Shown here: positions 44,316 to 52,950 of the stretch, in pieces
How the letters are laid out: each line of letters opens with the position of its first letter
Position numbering within the stretch: position 1 is the first letter of the stretch
Assembly (NCBI GenBank): GCA_039028875.1
Contig: JBCCHE010000010.1
Span: 54,984 to 118,983 of the forward strand
Length of the DNA stretch: 64,000 bases
Reading direction: 5' to 3'
DNA from: SG8-38 sp039028875
GTDB taxonomy: Bacteria; Myxococcota_A; Polyangia; Polyangiales; Houyiibacteriaceae
The notes under the pieces: generated by a model
Told to the model about the DNA's origin: nothing
Database searches by the model: none
What the model saw: the letters and a program-made list of their open reading frames with translations, nothing else
Position numbers and translations under genes: made by a program

Positions 44316-45335
44316 TTAGAGGCGGCCCATCCGGCCGCTCTGGTAGTCGTTGAACGCGGTGATGATCTCTTCGCGCGTGTTCATCACGAACGGGCCGTAC
44401 GCCACGACCGGCTCGTTCAAGGGCTCGCCCGCCAGGACCAGAACGCGTGCGCCGCGCTTGGCGTGGATCTGGACGGGTCCGCTGTCGTCACGGTCGAACG
44501 CGCCGAAGTGGCGCGAAGGGATCGCTTCGGCGTCGGCCCCTACGGCGACGTCGCCTTCGAGGGGAAAGACAAGCGTCGTCCATCCCGCCGGAAGCTCGAC
44601 GTCGACCGGCCCATCCGCGTGGAACCGAAGGTCGAAGACGGTGATCGGGGTGTGCGTCTTGGCGGGGCCCTGGTTGCCGTCGAGCGTCCCTGCAATGACG
44701 CGCGCTTCGGCAGCGCCGAGCGCCACCCTCGGGAACTCCCGGTCGAGTAGTGGCTGATAGCGAGGCTCGCTCATCTTCTTGCTCGCGGGCAGGTTGACCC
44801 AAAGCTGTACCATTTCGAAGATCCCGCCTTGGTCGGCGAAGTCTTGGGAGTGCTTCTCTTCGTGCACCACACCGGAGGCAGCAGTCATCCACTGGACGTC
44901 GCCTGGGCCGATCTTCCCGCCGCCGCCCGCCGAATCGCGGTGCTCCACCTCGCCTTCGTACGCGAAGGTCACCGTCTCAAAGCCACGATGCGGGTGCTCG
45001 CCCACGCCCCGGCGCCAGGGCGACGCGTCGAACTCGCGCTTGGCCGCGTGGTCGAGGAGCAAGAAGGGGCTCAACATCTCAGCGCCCATCTGGGGCCAAA
45101 ACACGGTCTTCACGAAGAAGCCGTCGCCGACCCAGTGCTCAGGACCCGGTGCGAAGACGCCCTTCAAGGCACGAGGGCGGGTGCGGATGGCCTTGGCTTC
45201 GGTTGGCATGTCGTCCTCCTTCGGGTTCGTCGCGGTGCGGCCCCAGAGCCGCCCCGCGAGGACCGCGCCAGCAGCGGCCACGATGGCCGCGCCCAATGTC
45301 GCCAGCACGCCTCGTCGGGTGGTCTCGGTTGCCAT
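44316..45335 (-). CDS. Pirin family protein, with a Tat-like N-terminal extension
   Basis: This is a bicupin pirin with the N-terminal cupin metal-binding stretch 'GEHPHRGFETVTFAYEGEVE' and 'VQWMTAASGVVHEEKHSQDF' (His, His, His, Glu ligands). Bacterial pirins often act as quercetinases or redox sensors. From the first ATG (339 residues) the protein carries 'TTRRGVLATLGAAIVAAAGA', a Tat-type or anchor signal. A second in-frame ATG at 45209 (297 residues, cytoplasmic) is preceded by GAAGGAGG, the strongest ribosome-binding site seen here, so a cytoplasmic form is plausible, and perhaps both are made. It heads an operon with the GST and diverges from the LysR gene. Confidence 0.85.
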   Translation of the reverse strand: MATETTRRGVLATLGAAIVAAAGAVLAGRLWGRTATNPKEDDMPTEAKAIRTRPRALKGVFAPGPEHWVGDGFFVKTVFWPQMGAEMLSPFLLLDHAAKREFDASPWRRGVGEHPHRGFETVTFAYEGEVEHRDSAGGGGKIGPGDVQWMTAASGVVHEEKHSQDFADQGGIFEMVQLWVNLPASKKMSEPRYQPLLDREFPRVALGAAEARVIAGTLDGNQGPAKTHTPITVFDLRFHADGPVDVELPAGWTTLVFPLEGDVAVGADAEAIPSRHFGAFDRDDSGPVQIHAKRGARVLVLAGEPLNEPVVAYGPFVMNTREEIITAFNDYQSGRMGRL

Positions 45336-45392
45336 GAGCCGAACCTAACGGCTTCAGCGCCTTGGCGGGAGACCGCAGACGCTTGACCTTAT

Positions 45393-45408
45393 GTTGCGAA
45401 AAAGCAAC
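45393..45408. promoter_or_regulatory. LysR-type operator GTTGC-N6-GCAAC
   Basis: GTTGC, GAAAAA and GCAAC form a perfect inverted repeat that fits the T-N11-A rule of LysR-type boxes. It lies in the divergent gap between pirin and the LysR gene, 12 bases before the chosen LysR start. A TTGACC just upstream could be the -35 of the LysR promoter. Confidence 0.6.
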
Positions 45409-45420
45409 TCTGTGCACCCA

Positions 45421-46344
45421 ATGCACGTAGACAAGGACAATATCGCAACTTTTGTCGAAGTGATGCGGCGTCACAGCCTCGCCGCCGCCGGGCGCCATCT
45501 TGGGGTGCCGAAGTCGACCGTCAGCCGCCGGCTGGCGCGTCTCGAGGAGCAGCTCGGGGCCAAGCTCATCCATCGCGATGCGCGGCGGGTGACGGCCACG
45601 GGGGAGGGCACCCGGTTCTACGAGTCGGTGGTCGATGCGGTCGACGCCCTCGATACCGCAGTCGCTTCGATCGAGCAGAGCACGACCGACCCGGTGGGCA
45701 CGGTCCGGGTCACCGCGCCGGCGGACCTCGGTCGTCTGTTGCTGATTCCCCAGTTCGCAGCGTTCCTCGAACGGTACCCCGACATCTCGCTCGACTTGGT
45801 GTTCACGAACCGGTTCGTCGACCTCGTTCAAGAGGGCGTGGATCTCGCGCTTCGCGCCGGCCGTGTCACCGACCCGAACCTGATCGCGCGAAAGCTCTTT
45901 CCGTCCGACTTTCGGTTGGCCGCCCGGGCGGGCACCGAGCTCGATTGTCGAGACATCACGGACCTCGAGCAAGTGCCGTTCGTGCTCTACCGGTGTCGTG
46001 GGCGCACGCAGGTCGTTCGCCTCGTTCGTGACGCCGAGGGCGACGATCCCGAAAGCGTCTCGTTGAGCGTGTCGGGCCGCGTAAACGTCGACGACTACAG
46101 CGCAATGGTCGAGCTCGTAGCCGCGGGGCAGGGCATCGGGTTGATGCCCGACGTTCACGTCATCGATGGCGAAAAGACCGGTCGCCTCGTGCCGATCTTT
46201 CCTGAGTGGTCCCTACCGTCACCGCCGATTCACGTCGTCTACTCCACGCGCCAGCTGCCGGAGCGCGTACGGCTTTTGATCGACTTTCTTTGTGAGGCCT
46301 TCACCTTGCCGGGTTCGGGCACGTTACCGGGCCCGGCGTCGTGA
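45421..46344 (+). CDS. LysR-family transcriptional regulator
   Basis: This regulator of about 307 residues has the winged HTH 'FVEVMRRHSLAAAGRHLGVP' then 'KSTVSRRLARLEEQLGAKLI' at the N-terminus and a substrate-binding-like effector domain ('GTVRVTAPADLGRLLLIPQF', 'VDLALRAGRVTDPNLIARKL'). It belongs to the CrgA/AphB-like group often divergent from pirin and quinone-stress genes, and it probably controls the pirin-GST operon. The ATG at 45421 gives the normal family N-terminus and keeps the LysR box outside the gene; an ATG at 45391 would overlap the box. Confidence 0.88.
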   Translation: MHVDKDNIATFVEVMRRHSLAAAGRHLGVPKSTVSRRLARLEEQLGAKLIHRDARRVTATGEGTRFYESVVDAVDALDTAVASIEQSTTDPVGTVRVTAPADLGRLLLIPQFAAFLERYPDISLDLVFTNRFVDLVQEGVDLALRAGRVTDPNLIARKLFPSDFRLAARAGTELDCRDITDLEQVPFVLYRCRGRTQVVRLVRDAEGDDPESVSLSVSGRVNVDDYSAMVELVAAGQGIGLMPDVHVIDGEKTGRLVPIFPEWSLPSPPIHVVYSTRQLPERVRLLIDFLCEAFTLPGSGTLPGPAS

Positions 46345-46350
46345 GCGGGC

Positions 46351-47949
46351 TCAGCGCGTCCCCTTGGCGCGCAGCAAGCCTCGCGGCGCGACCGTGTAGA
46401 TCGGTTCTTGTTGAAGGCCGCACGCGTCGAAGATCTCGTTCGCGCAGGCGACCCCCGACGTAAACGCCGCCTCCATGTGTGTCATCGGATACGGAAGCTT
46501 CACCCAGTCTCCGGCCGCCAGCATGCCTTCGATCGGGAGTCGAGGCTCGGGCCGCAGGGCGCGCTGACCCGGTGAGAACGCCGGAAAGTCGTGATTGACC
46601 TGCAACACCTCGTGGCGGATCTCCATCCCCGAAAGCTCCGGAAAGTAGTAGTCGAGGTCTTCGAGGAACGCCGCGCGAACATCGCTGACGTCGGGGCTCA
46701 GCGCGTATGAGTGGAGCTCGAGGACTGCGCCGCCGTGGCGCGCCGCCCACGTTCGGGCTTCGTCGGTGATCCGGTGGTACGCGGTGACCGAATCGAGGAC
46801 GATGCGCCTCTCGACATTCGTGAACGTGGGAAGCTCGGGTCGAATGTCCCGGTCGGTCCAAAGCCGCCACACGGCATACCCGTGCGACGTCCGCAGCCCC
46901 TGGAGTTTCGTGGCGAGCGCTGGCGCCTCCTTGGCGATCCATGGGGAACCGGACACGATCGTGTGCACGCCCGGAATGCTCGCGGCAAGGACCACCCAGT
47001 CGTAGTCTTCGCCGTCCACCACAAACCGCCGGGAGCCACCCCGCTCGATGCGCTGCACGTCTCGGTCGAGGTGAATCGCCACGCCAACGTCCTCGAGGTG
47101 CGTTCGGATGGGGCCGACGACGGCGCTCTCGTAGTCGCCGGCGGGGTAGTCGTACATCAGGCCGAGGTCATGGCTGAGGTAGTAGAAATGAAACGCGCGC
47201 AGGACGTCGGCTGCCGACAGGTCTGTTTCATCCGAGAAGAAGGCGCGTGCGAACGTTCGAAACGACACGCGGAGCTCTGCCGGCAACGCGGCCTCGTCGC
47301 AGAGGGTTTGAAACGTCGTGTCATCGAACTCGGCGTAGGTCTGTTCCATGTCGAAGCGTACAAACGACTCGAGTCGGCTTCGCGTTTTCTTCGCGGTGAC
47401 ATCCCGCCACCGAAAGAAACCACGACGCGCGAGATCGACGATATTCAACACCGGGACCGACAGGACATCGCCGAAGCTCCAACTTCGCCCCTCGGAGTCG
47501 ATGATCAGGTAGTCTTCGATCGCGCGGAAGCCTTTCGAGATCTCGAGCTCGTCGAGAAAACGATTGAGGTTGTAGTACTGGCGAAAGAAGGCGTGAAAGC
47601 CGTGGTCCACCGTCTGCGACTCGTCGCCCACCACTTCTTTCCAGGCGCCGATCTTGCCGCCGAGGTAAGGGTTTCGTTCGTAGAGCGCGACCTCGATCCC
47701 GCGGGCCCCGAGGGTGGCCGCCGCACCGATGCCGCCGAGGCCGCCGCCGATGACCGCGACGCGTGGCGGCGACTCCGTCACCAATCGCGGCCGTGTCGAA
47801 TCCACCGCATTCGCCGCGTGCCGGTAACCGCCGAGGCGCCACGAGACAACCCCCGCGGCGCGGCGCCTTGCCCATCCGGAGCGCACGGACCACACCAACA
47901 AGGCTCCGACGGCGAGGGCGGCCCCGAGCCCAACTAGTAGCGAAGACAC
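46351..47949 (-). CDS. crtU: CrtU-like carotenoid desaturase/methylase (isorenieratene synthase type)
   Basis: This is a 532-residue FAD enzyme with an N-terminal membrane helix ('SSLLVGLGAALAVGALLVWS') and the dinucleotide fold 'VAVIGGGLGGIGAAATLGAR'. 'LYERNPYLGGKIGAWKEVV' and 'VDHGFHAFFRQYYNLNRFLD' are hallmarks of the CrtU/CruE carotene desaturase/methylase family, as is 'FARAFFSDETDLSAADVLRA'. These enzymes turn beta-ionone rings into aromatic phi or chi rings. The C-terminal FAD contact is 'MLAAGDWVKLPYPMTHMEAA'. A GTG start at 47949 begins the membrane helix. Divergent from the crt operon; a related desaturase or ketolase activity cannot be excluded. Confidence 0.65.
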   Translation of the reverse strand: MSSLLVGLGAALAVGALLVWSVRSGWARRRAAGVVSWRLGGYRHAANAVDSTRPRLVTESPPRVAVIGGGLGGIGAAATLGARGIEVALYERNPYLGGKIGAWKEVVGDESQTVDHGFHAFFRQYYNLNRFLDELEISKGFRAIEDYLIIDSEGRSWSFGDVLSVPVLNIVDLARRGFFRWRDVTAKKTRSRLESFVRFDMEQTYAEFDDTTFQTLCDEAALPAELRVSFRTFARAFFSDETDLSAADVLRAFHFYYLSHDLGLMYDYPAGDYESAVVGPIRTHLEDVGVAIHLDRDVQRIERGGSRRFVVDGEDYDWVVLAASIPGVHTIVSGSPWIAKEAPALATKLQGLRTSHGYAVWRLWTDRDIRPELPTFTNVERRIVLDSVTAYHRITDEARTWAARHGGAVLELHSYALSPDVSDVRAAFLEDLDYYFPELSGMEIRHEVLQVNHDFPAFSPGQRALRPEPRLPIEGMLAAGDWVKLPYPMTHMEAAFTSGVACANEIFDACGLQQEPIYTVAPRGLLRAKGTR

Positions 47950-48018
47950 CCGATTCCCGTAACAAATCCAACCACAAAGGCAATTCCCCGGCCGGTCGCC
48001 GGCCGGTCGATGAAGCAC

Positions 48019-48089
48019 TCGTTTATATTTTGTATAGGTCTTGTCAAAATCACGTTGTGGTCGTAGAAAACAATGCAAGTCTTGGCAAG
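48019..48089. promoter_or_regulatory. Divergent AT-rich promoter region of the carotenoid locus
   Basis: On the plus strand TTGTCA (48041-48046), 17 bases and TAGAAA (48064-48069) form a good sigma70-type promoter for the crt operon. On the minus strand the overlapping TTGACA (48047-48042) faces crtU, with TATAAA-like sequence beyond it at short spacing. The element GTCTTG(T/G)CAA occurs twice (48038-48047 and 48079-48088), a possible regulator site. Confidence 0.5.
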
Positions 48090-48091
48090 CC

Positions 48092-49336
48092 GTGAACGAC
48101 CCCGTCGACATTGCTGTCCTTGGAAGCGGTCCCGCGGCCCTTGCGGTGGCCGGCGCCCTGCGGTCTCGTGATGCGTCGGTGCTCTTGGTGGCACCCGAGC
48201 CCCGCGCCTCCTGGAAGCCGATGTATGCGATGTGGCGCGACGAGGTACCTCGTTCGCTCGAGCACGCGGTCGAGCGGTGTTGGGAGGGCACGTCGGTCCG
48301 AACCCCTCAAGGCACCCATCCAGTGGGGCGCGCATACGCGAAGCTCGATACTGCCCGGTACCAGGCGAGCCTGTGGGGCGGCCTCGACGACGGCGATGTC
48401 GAGGTCGTCGCCGACCGTGTCGTCGCCGTCGACGAAACACCGATCGGCGCGGACGTCCGGACGGCATCGGGAGCGCAGCGGTCGGCTCGGGTGGTGGTGG
48501 ACGCCTCGGGCGCCGAAACCCCATTCGTCGAGCGGGTCCACGCCCGGCCACCCGCCTACCAAATGGCCTACGGGCTGCTCCTCGATGCCCGAGGTCACGG
48601 ATTCGACCGGCGACAAGCCGTGCTGATGGACTTCGTGCCGGCGGACCCCGAAGCGCCCGACCCGGCGTCGTTCCTTTACGCCCTGCCTCTCGATGGCGAC
48701 CGACTGTTCCTCGAAGAAACTTCGCTGGCCCGCCGACCTGCGATGGCCATGACTGACTTGGCGGCAAGACTCGAACTCCGCTTGGCCACCCATGGCCTCG
48801 AGCAGGCAACCCGGGTCGCCGAGGAGCACTGTCGGATCCCGATGGGCCTTGGTCTGCCCAAACCGAAGCAGCGGGTTGTCCCGTTCGGAGCGGCGGCGGC
48901 CATGGTTCATCCTGCCTCCGGGTATCTTCAAGCGCACATCCATCGAAAGGCGCCGGTCGTGGCCGACGCGATCCTGTTGGGCCTGAGGGCTGGGGGTGGG
49001 CACGACGCGACGGCACGTGCGAACGAGGCGGTGTGGTCGACCGCGGAACGCAAGGCTTGGGAGCTCTACGCCGTGGGGCTCGAATCGCTCGTGAGCATGA
49101 GCGCCGCGCAGATGGGCGGGTTCTTTCATGGCTTCTTCTCGCTGCCTATGGCCTCGTGGTCCGGCTACCTGGCCGGAACGCTCGCGCCGCCTGCCTTGCG
49201 GACCGTGATGAACGAGGTGTTCCGCACCCTCCCGCTTCGTCTTCGTTGGCAGCTCTTGCGTTCGAGCGTGACGAAGGGCGCCGCCCCGCTCGCTCGCTCC
49301 CTCGTGCCTCGGACCCAAGATGAACCGATCTCCTGA
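48092..49336 (+). CDS. crtY: CrtL-type lycopene cyclase family protein
   Basis: The 414-residue flavoprotein has an N-terminal dinucleotide fold 'DIAVLGSGPAALAVAGALRS'. Family landmarks are 'PAYQMAYGLLLDARGHGF', 'VLMDFVPADPEAPDPASFL', 'YALPLDGDRLFLEETSLARR', 'CRIPMGLGLPKPKQRVVPFG' and 'MVHPASGYLQAHI', in the order of the plant/cyanobacterial CrtL and bacterial CrtY group. It should cyclise lycopene ends to beta-rings. A GTG at 48092 is the start; upstream codons would overlap the promoter. The 3' end overlaps crtE by 17 bases. CrtY versus CrtL naming is uncertain. Confidence 0.8.
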   Translation: MNDPVDIAVLGSGPAALAVAGALRSRDASVLLVAPEPRASWKPMYAMWRDEVPRSLEHAVERCWEGTSVRTPQGTHPVGRAYAKLDTARYQASLWGGLDDGDVEVVADRVVAVDETPIGADVRTASGAQRSARVVVDASGAETPFVERVHARPPAYQMAYGLLLDARGHGFDRRQAVLMDFVPADPEAPDPASFLYALPLDGDRLFLEETSLARRPAMAMTDLAARLELRLATHGLEQATRVAEEHCRIPMGLGLPKPKQRVVPFGAAAAMVHPASGYLQAHIHRKAPVVADAILLGLRAGGGHDATARANEAVWSTAERKAWELYAVGLESLVSMSAAQMGGFFHGFFSLPMASWSGYLAGTLAPPALRTVMNEVFRTLPLRLRWQLLRSSVTKGAAPLARSLVPRTQDEPIS

Positions 49337-50372
49337 CCGCGCGACATCGACCGCAGCCTCCGGATCGGCATTGTTCGATCATCCGGAGTGTCTCCGACGT
49401 GCGCAGCAATGCATGGCAGAGCTCGCCGGCGACGCGCAGCACGACCCGGGCGCCCGCATGCTGCACGACCACCTCGCCGCGGGCGGCAAGCATCTACGCG
49501 CGAGGCTTGCCTTGGCCGCTTGCCAGGCGCTCGGCGGCCACGCATCCGACGCAATCCATTGGGCCGCCGCCGTGGAGCTGCTCCACAACGGATCGCTCGT
49601 CCACGATGACATTCAGGACGAAGACGTCATGCGGCGCGGCAAACCCGCCCTGTGGGCGCGCCACGGTGCAGCGCAAGCGATCAACGCGGGGGACCTTCTG
49701 TTGATGTTGCCGTTTCGTGCGCTTGCGGGGTACCCGAGTGAGCTCCAGGTCGCGTTGATTCAACGGCTCGCCCGCGGGGCCGAGGCCACCGCGCGTGGCC
49801 AGATCCGTGAGCTTGTATCCTGCGAAGCGGCAGCGGCGGGCTGGGATGAGTACCTCGCCGCGGCTTCGGGCAAGACAGGGACGCTCTTCGCGCTTCCGGT
49901 GGAGGGGGCAGCGATGATCGCGGGGATCCCCCACCCGAGGGCAGAAGCGATCGCCGCCACGTTCGCCTCGATCGGGGTGCTCTATCAACTCCAAGACGAT
50001 CTGCTGGATCTCTTTGATGCCAAGGGCCGCGGAACCGCTGCGGGCGATCTTCTGGAAGGGCGTCTGAGCGCGCTGGTGCTCGCCCACTTCGAGCGCTACC
50101 CGGAAGAGCGGGCGCCGATGCTCTCCTTTCTCCGGACCCCCCGATCCGACAAATCGGTCTTGGAGATCCAGCGCTGGAAAGACCGTTTGGCTTGCGGTGG
50201 CGCCGTTCCGCACCTGCTCGCACGGATCGATGCGCTGGCGGCCGAGCTGCGCCATGCTGAGGCGCTCTCGCCAGCTTCGCCCATCCGTGGCGTCGCCGAG
50301 CGGCTGATCCGCATCGTACTCGACCCTCTTCAACCTTTTCGCTCGACCGCAAGAGCGACAACCCACGCCTAG
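49320..50372 (+). CDS. crtE: Geranylgeranyl diphosphate synthase (polyprenyl synthetase)
   Basis: This 350-residue isoprenyl diphosphate synthase contains the first Asp-rich motif in 'LLHNGSLVHDDIQDEDVMRR' (DDxxD) and the second in 'YQLQDDLLDLFDAKG'. 'GGKHLRARLALAACQALGG' and 'INAGDLLLMLPFRAL' are also typical. It supplies C20 precursor for phytoene from IPP and FPP. It overlaps crtY by 17 bases and ends 8 bases before crtI, so translation is coupled in the operon. Confidence 0.9.
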   Translation: MNRSPDRATSTAASGSALFDHPECLRRAQQCMAELAGDAQHDPGARMLHDHLAAGGKHLRARLALAACQALGGHASDAIHWAAAVELLHNGSLVHDDIQDEDVMRRGKPALWARHGAAQAINAGDLLLMLPFRALAGYPSELQVALIQRLARGAEATARGQIRELVSCEAAAAGWDEYLAAASGKTGTLFALPVEGAAMIAGIPHPRAEAIAATFASIGVLYQLQDDLLDLFDAKGRGTAAGDLLEGRLSALVLAHFERYPEERAPMLSFLRTPRSDKSVLEIQRWKDRLACGGAVPHLLARIDALAAELRHAEALSPASPIRGVAERLIRIVLDPLQPFRSTARATTHA

Positions 50373-50380
50373 GAGACCCT

Positions 50381-51898
50381 GTGAGCCAACACGCCATCGT
50401 CATCGGAGCAGGTTTCGGAGGACTCGCCGCGGCGGCTCGGCTGCGTGCGATGGGTCACGACGTGACTGTGCTCGAGGCCGGGCCGCAACCGGGCGGGCGC
50501 GCCCGTGCGTTTACCCAAGACGGCTTCCACTTCGACGCCGGACCCACGGTGATCACCGCGCCCTACTTGTTCGACGAGCTGTTTGAGCTTTTCGGCAAGC
50601 GCAGCGAGGACTACTTCGACCTCGTTCCGGTCGACCCGTTCTATCGTGTGGTCTTCCCGGACGGTCGCGCATTCGACTACGTCGGCGACGACGAGCGCCT
50701 CTTTGCGGAGATCGCCAAGTTCAACCCTTCGGACGTCGAGGGTTACAAGAAGCTGGTCGCGCATTCGAAGCGCATCTTCGATATTGGCTACACCCAGCTT
50801 GCCGACGTCGATTTCTCGAAGTTCGGCGACATGATGAAGATCGTGCCTGACCTGGTTCGGCTTCGCGCCTACAAGAGCCTCTACGGCCTCGTGTCCCATT
50901 ACATCAAGGACGACGCGCTCCGCCAGGTGTTCACGTTCCAGCCCTTGTTGATCGGCGGCAACCCGTTTCGCGCCCCCGCGATCTATTTGTTGATCCACTG
51001 GCTCGAGCGGAAGTGGGGCGTTCATTTCGCCATGGGCGGCACAGCGTCGATCGTGGGAGGGCTGACGAGGTTGCTCGAAGAAGAAGGCGTGACGGTGGCG
51101 CTCAACGCCCCGGTCGCGCAGATCCAAACCCAGGGCGGCCGCGCGGTTGGGGTCGAGCTCGAGAACGGCACGTCGATGGCGGCCGATTTGGTGGTGGCCA
51201 ACGCAGATCCAGCGATGGTCTACACCCGGCTCATCCCCGCCGCTGCGCGGAGGAAGCACAGTGACAGTTCGGTGGCCCGCAAGCGCTACTCGATGAGCCT
51301 CTTCGTCGGCTACTTCGGGACGAACAAGACGTATCCCGACCTTGCCCACCACTCGATTCTGCTGGGCCCAAGGTACCGCGAGCTTCTGACCGACATCTTC
51401 GACCGGAAGCACCTCGCCGATGACTTCTCGCTTTACCTGCATGCGCCGACGCGGACCGATCCGAGCCTGGCGCCCGAAGGAGGCGAGAGCTTCTACGTCC
51501 TGTCGCCCGTCCCGAACCAGTTGAGCGGCCTCGACTGGTCCGTCGAAGGGCCGCGATACATGGACAAGATCCTCGATGTCCTCGACGCCGAGCATCTTCC
51601 AGGCCTCCGCAACAACCTCGCAACCCAGTTCCACGTGGATCCCACCTATTTCGAAACCGAGCTTCGTTCGTACCAGGGCGCCGCGTTTGGGCCGGAGCCG
51701 GTGCTTCGGCAATCGGCGTACTTCCGGTATCACAACGCGTCCGAAGATCTCGAAGCGCTGTACTTTGTGGGGGCAGGCGTGCATCCTGGAGCGGGGCTGC
51801 CGGGGGTTCTCTCCTCTGCCAAGGTGCTCGAGAAGGTGGTCCCAAGGCCCGAGCGAGCGACGGAGGCCGTTCCGGTGCCCGAAGTGATGAGCGCATGA
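50381..51898 (+). CDS. crtI: Phytoene desaturase (CrtI type)
   Basis: This 505-residue FAD enzyme has the N-terminal 'AIVIGAGFGGLAAAARLRAM' and 'VLEAGPQPGGRARAFTQDGF', then 'FDAGPTVITAPYLFDELFEL', and the C-terminal 'LYFVGAGVHPGAGLPGVLSS' which is the bacterial-type phytoene desaturase signature. It converts phytoene to lycopene in up to four steps. GTG start with AGGAG 7 bases upstream. Its stop overlaps the crtB start by 4 bases (ATGA). Confidence 0.95.
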   Translation: MSQHAIVIGAGFGGLAAAARLRAMGHDVTVLEAGPQPGGRARAFTQDGFHFDAGPTVITAPYLFDELFELFGKRSEDYFDLVPVDPFYRVVFPDGRAFDYVGDDERLFAEIAKFNPSDVEGYKKLVAHSKRIFDIGYTQLADVDFSKFGDMMKIVPDLVRLRAYKSLYGLVSHYIKDDALRQVFTFQPLLIGGNPFRAPAIYLLIHWLERKWGVHFAMGGTASIVGGLTRLLEEEGVTVALNAPVAQIQTQGGRAVGVELENGTSMAADLVVANADPAMVYTRLIPAAARRKHSDSSVARKRYSMSLFVGYFGTNKTYPDLAHHSILLGPRYRELLTDIFDRKHLADDFSLYLHAPTRTDPSLAPEGGESFYVLSPVPNQLSGLDWSVEGPRYMDKILDVLDAEHLPGLRNNLATQFHVDPTYFETELRSYQGAAFGPEPVLRQSAYFRYHNASEDLEALYFVGAGVHPGAGLPGVLSSAKVLEKVVPRPERATEAVPVPEVMSA

Positions 51899-52950
51899 CC
51901 AACAGTCTCACGACGGAGCAACGGGCCGAGCAGTGGCAGATGCTCGCGTTCCACGCGCGTTCGTTTCGATGGGCCGCGGCGTTTCTCCGGCCCGGCCACC
52001 GGGAGCGGGTGGCCGCGCTCTATGCGTTTTGTCGGGCTGTGGACGATCTCGCTGACAGCGAGTGGGTCACCGAGGAGTCCCGTCGCGACCTCGATCAGAT
52101 CTGCGACGCGCTCGACGCCGAGCTCGAGGGGCGGGATGCATGGCCTCCAAACTACTTCTGGTTCCGCGGGCTGTGCGTCGAGAGCGGCATCGATTTCCGT
52201 GTCGTCCGCGAGCTGATGGCCGGCATGAAGTCCGACCTCGCCACGGTTCGCATGCAAAGCGATCGTGAGCTCTTGCGGTACTGTTACCGGGCCGCCGGTA
52301 CGGTCGGCCTGATGATGTGCTCGGTCTTCGGGGTCCGCGACCCGCGCGCTCAGCGGCACGCGATCGATCTCGGCATCGCGATGCAACTCACCAACATTTG
52401 CCGTGATGTGATGGAGGACGCCGAGTCGGCCCGCGTATACCTCCCCGCTGAGCGCCTCACCGTGTACGGCGTCGAACCGAGCGACCTCGTAAGCGGCACG
52501 ATCGACCCGGACGGGGTGAGCTTGGTCGTGAGTGAGCTGATCGAGATGTCCGAGTGCTACTACCGAAGCGGCGACTCGGGAATGACCTACCTTCCGCGCC
52601 GCGCGCGGCTCGCTGTGTTAATCGCGAGCCGGCTCTACCGCGGCATCGGAAGGCGTCTTCGTGCAAAGCAGGACTGCAACCCTTTCATCGGTCGTGTCGT
52701 CGTGCCCTGGTATGCCAAGCTCCGTCTGGTCGCCGCCGCCACCGTGAGCTGGGTTCGGCTGTCGTGGCGCTCTCGGCGCTCCCGTCGGCCGAACGGCCCG
52801 AACCAGCTCCACAGCCACCTCGAGGGGCTTCCGTATACGGCGTCTGCGAAGCCCCGAAAGACCCCGTCGCTTCCGCCACCGAACTCTACTGGCAAGCCGC
52901 CATCCCCCGAAGTAAATCCTGTCGGTCATGCAGTGGGACACCCTCATTAA
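51895..52950 (+). CDS. crtB: Phytoene synthase
   Basis: This 351-residue squalene/phytoene synthase family enzyme condenses two geranylgeranyl diphosphates to phytoene. The two Asp-rich sites are in 'LYAFCRAVDDLADSEWVTEE' and 'AMQLTNICRDVMEDAESARV', and 'YCYRAAGTVGLMMCSVFGV' (about residue 125) is also conserved. The last 70 residues are a proline- and lysine-rich extension not usual in the family, which overlaps the next gene by 23 bases. It starts with the ATGA overlap from crtI. Confidence 0.93.
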   Translation: MTNSLTTEQRAEQWQMLAFHARSFRWAAAFLRPGHRERVAALYAFCRAVDDLADSEWVTEESRRDLDQICDALDAELEGRDAWPPNYFWFRGLCVESGIDFRVVRELMAGMKSDLATVRMQSDRELLRYCYRAAGTVGLMMCSVFGVRDPRAQRHAIDLGIAMQLTNICRDVMEDAESARVYLPAERLTVYGVEPSDLVSGTIDPDGVSLVVSELIEMSECYYRSGDSGMTYLPRRARLAVLIASRLYRGIGRRLRAKQDCNPFIGRVVVPWYAKLRLVAAATVSWVRLSWRSRRSRRPNGPNQLHSHLEGLPYTASAKPRKTPSLPPPNSTGKPPSPEVNPVGHAVGHPH

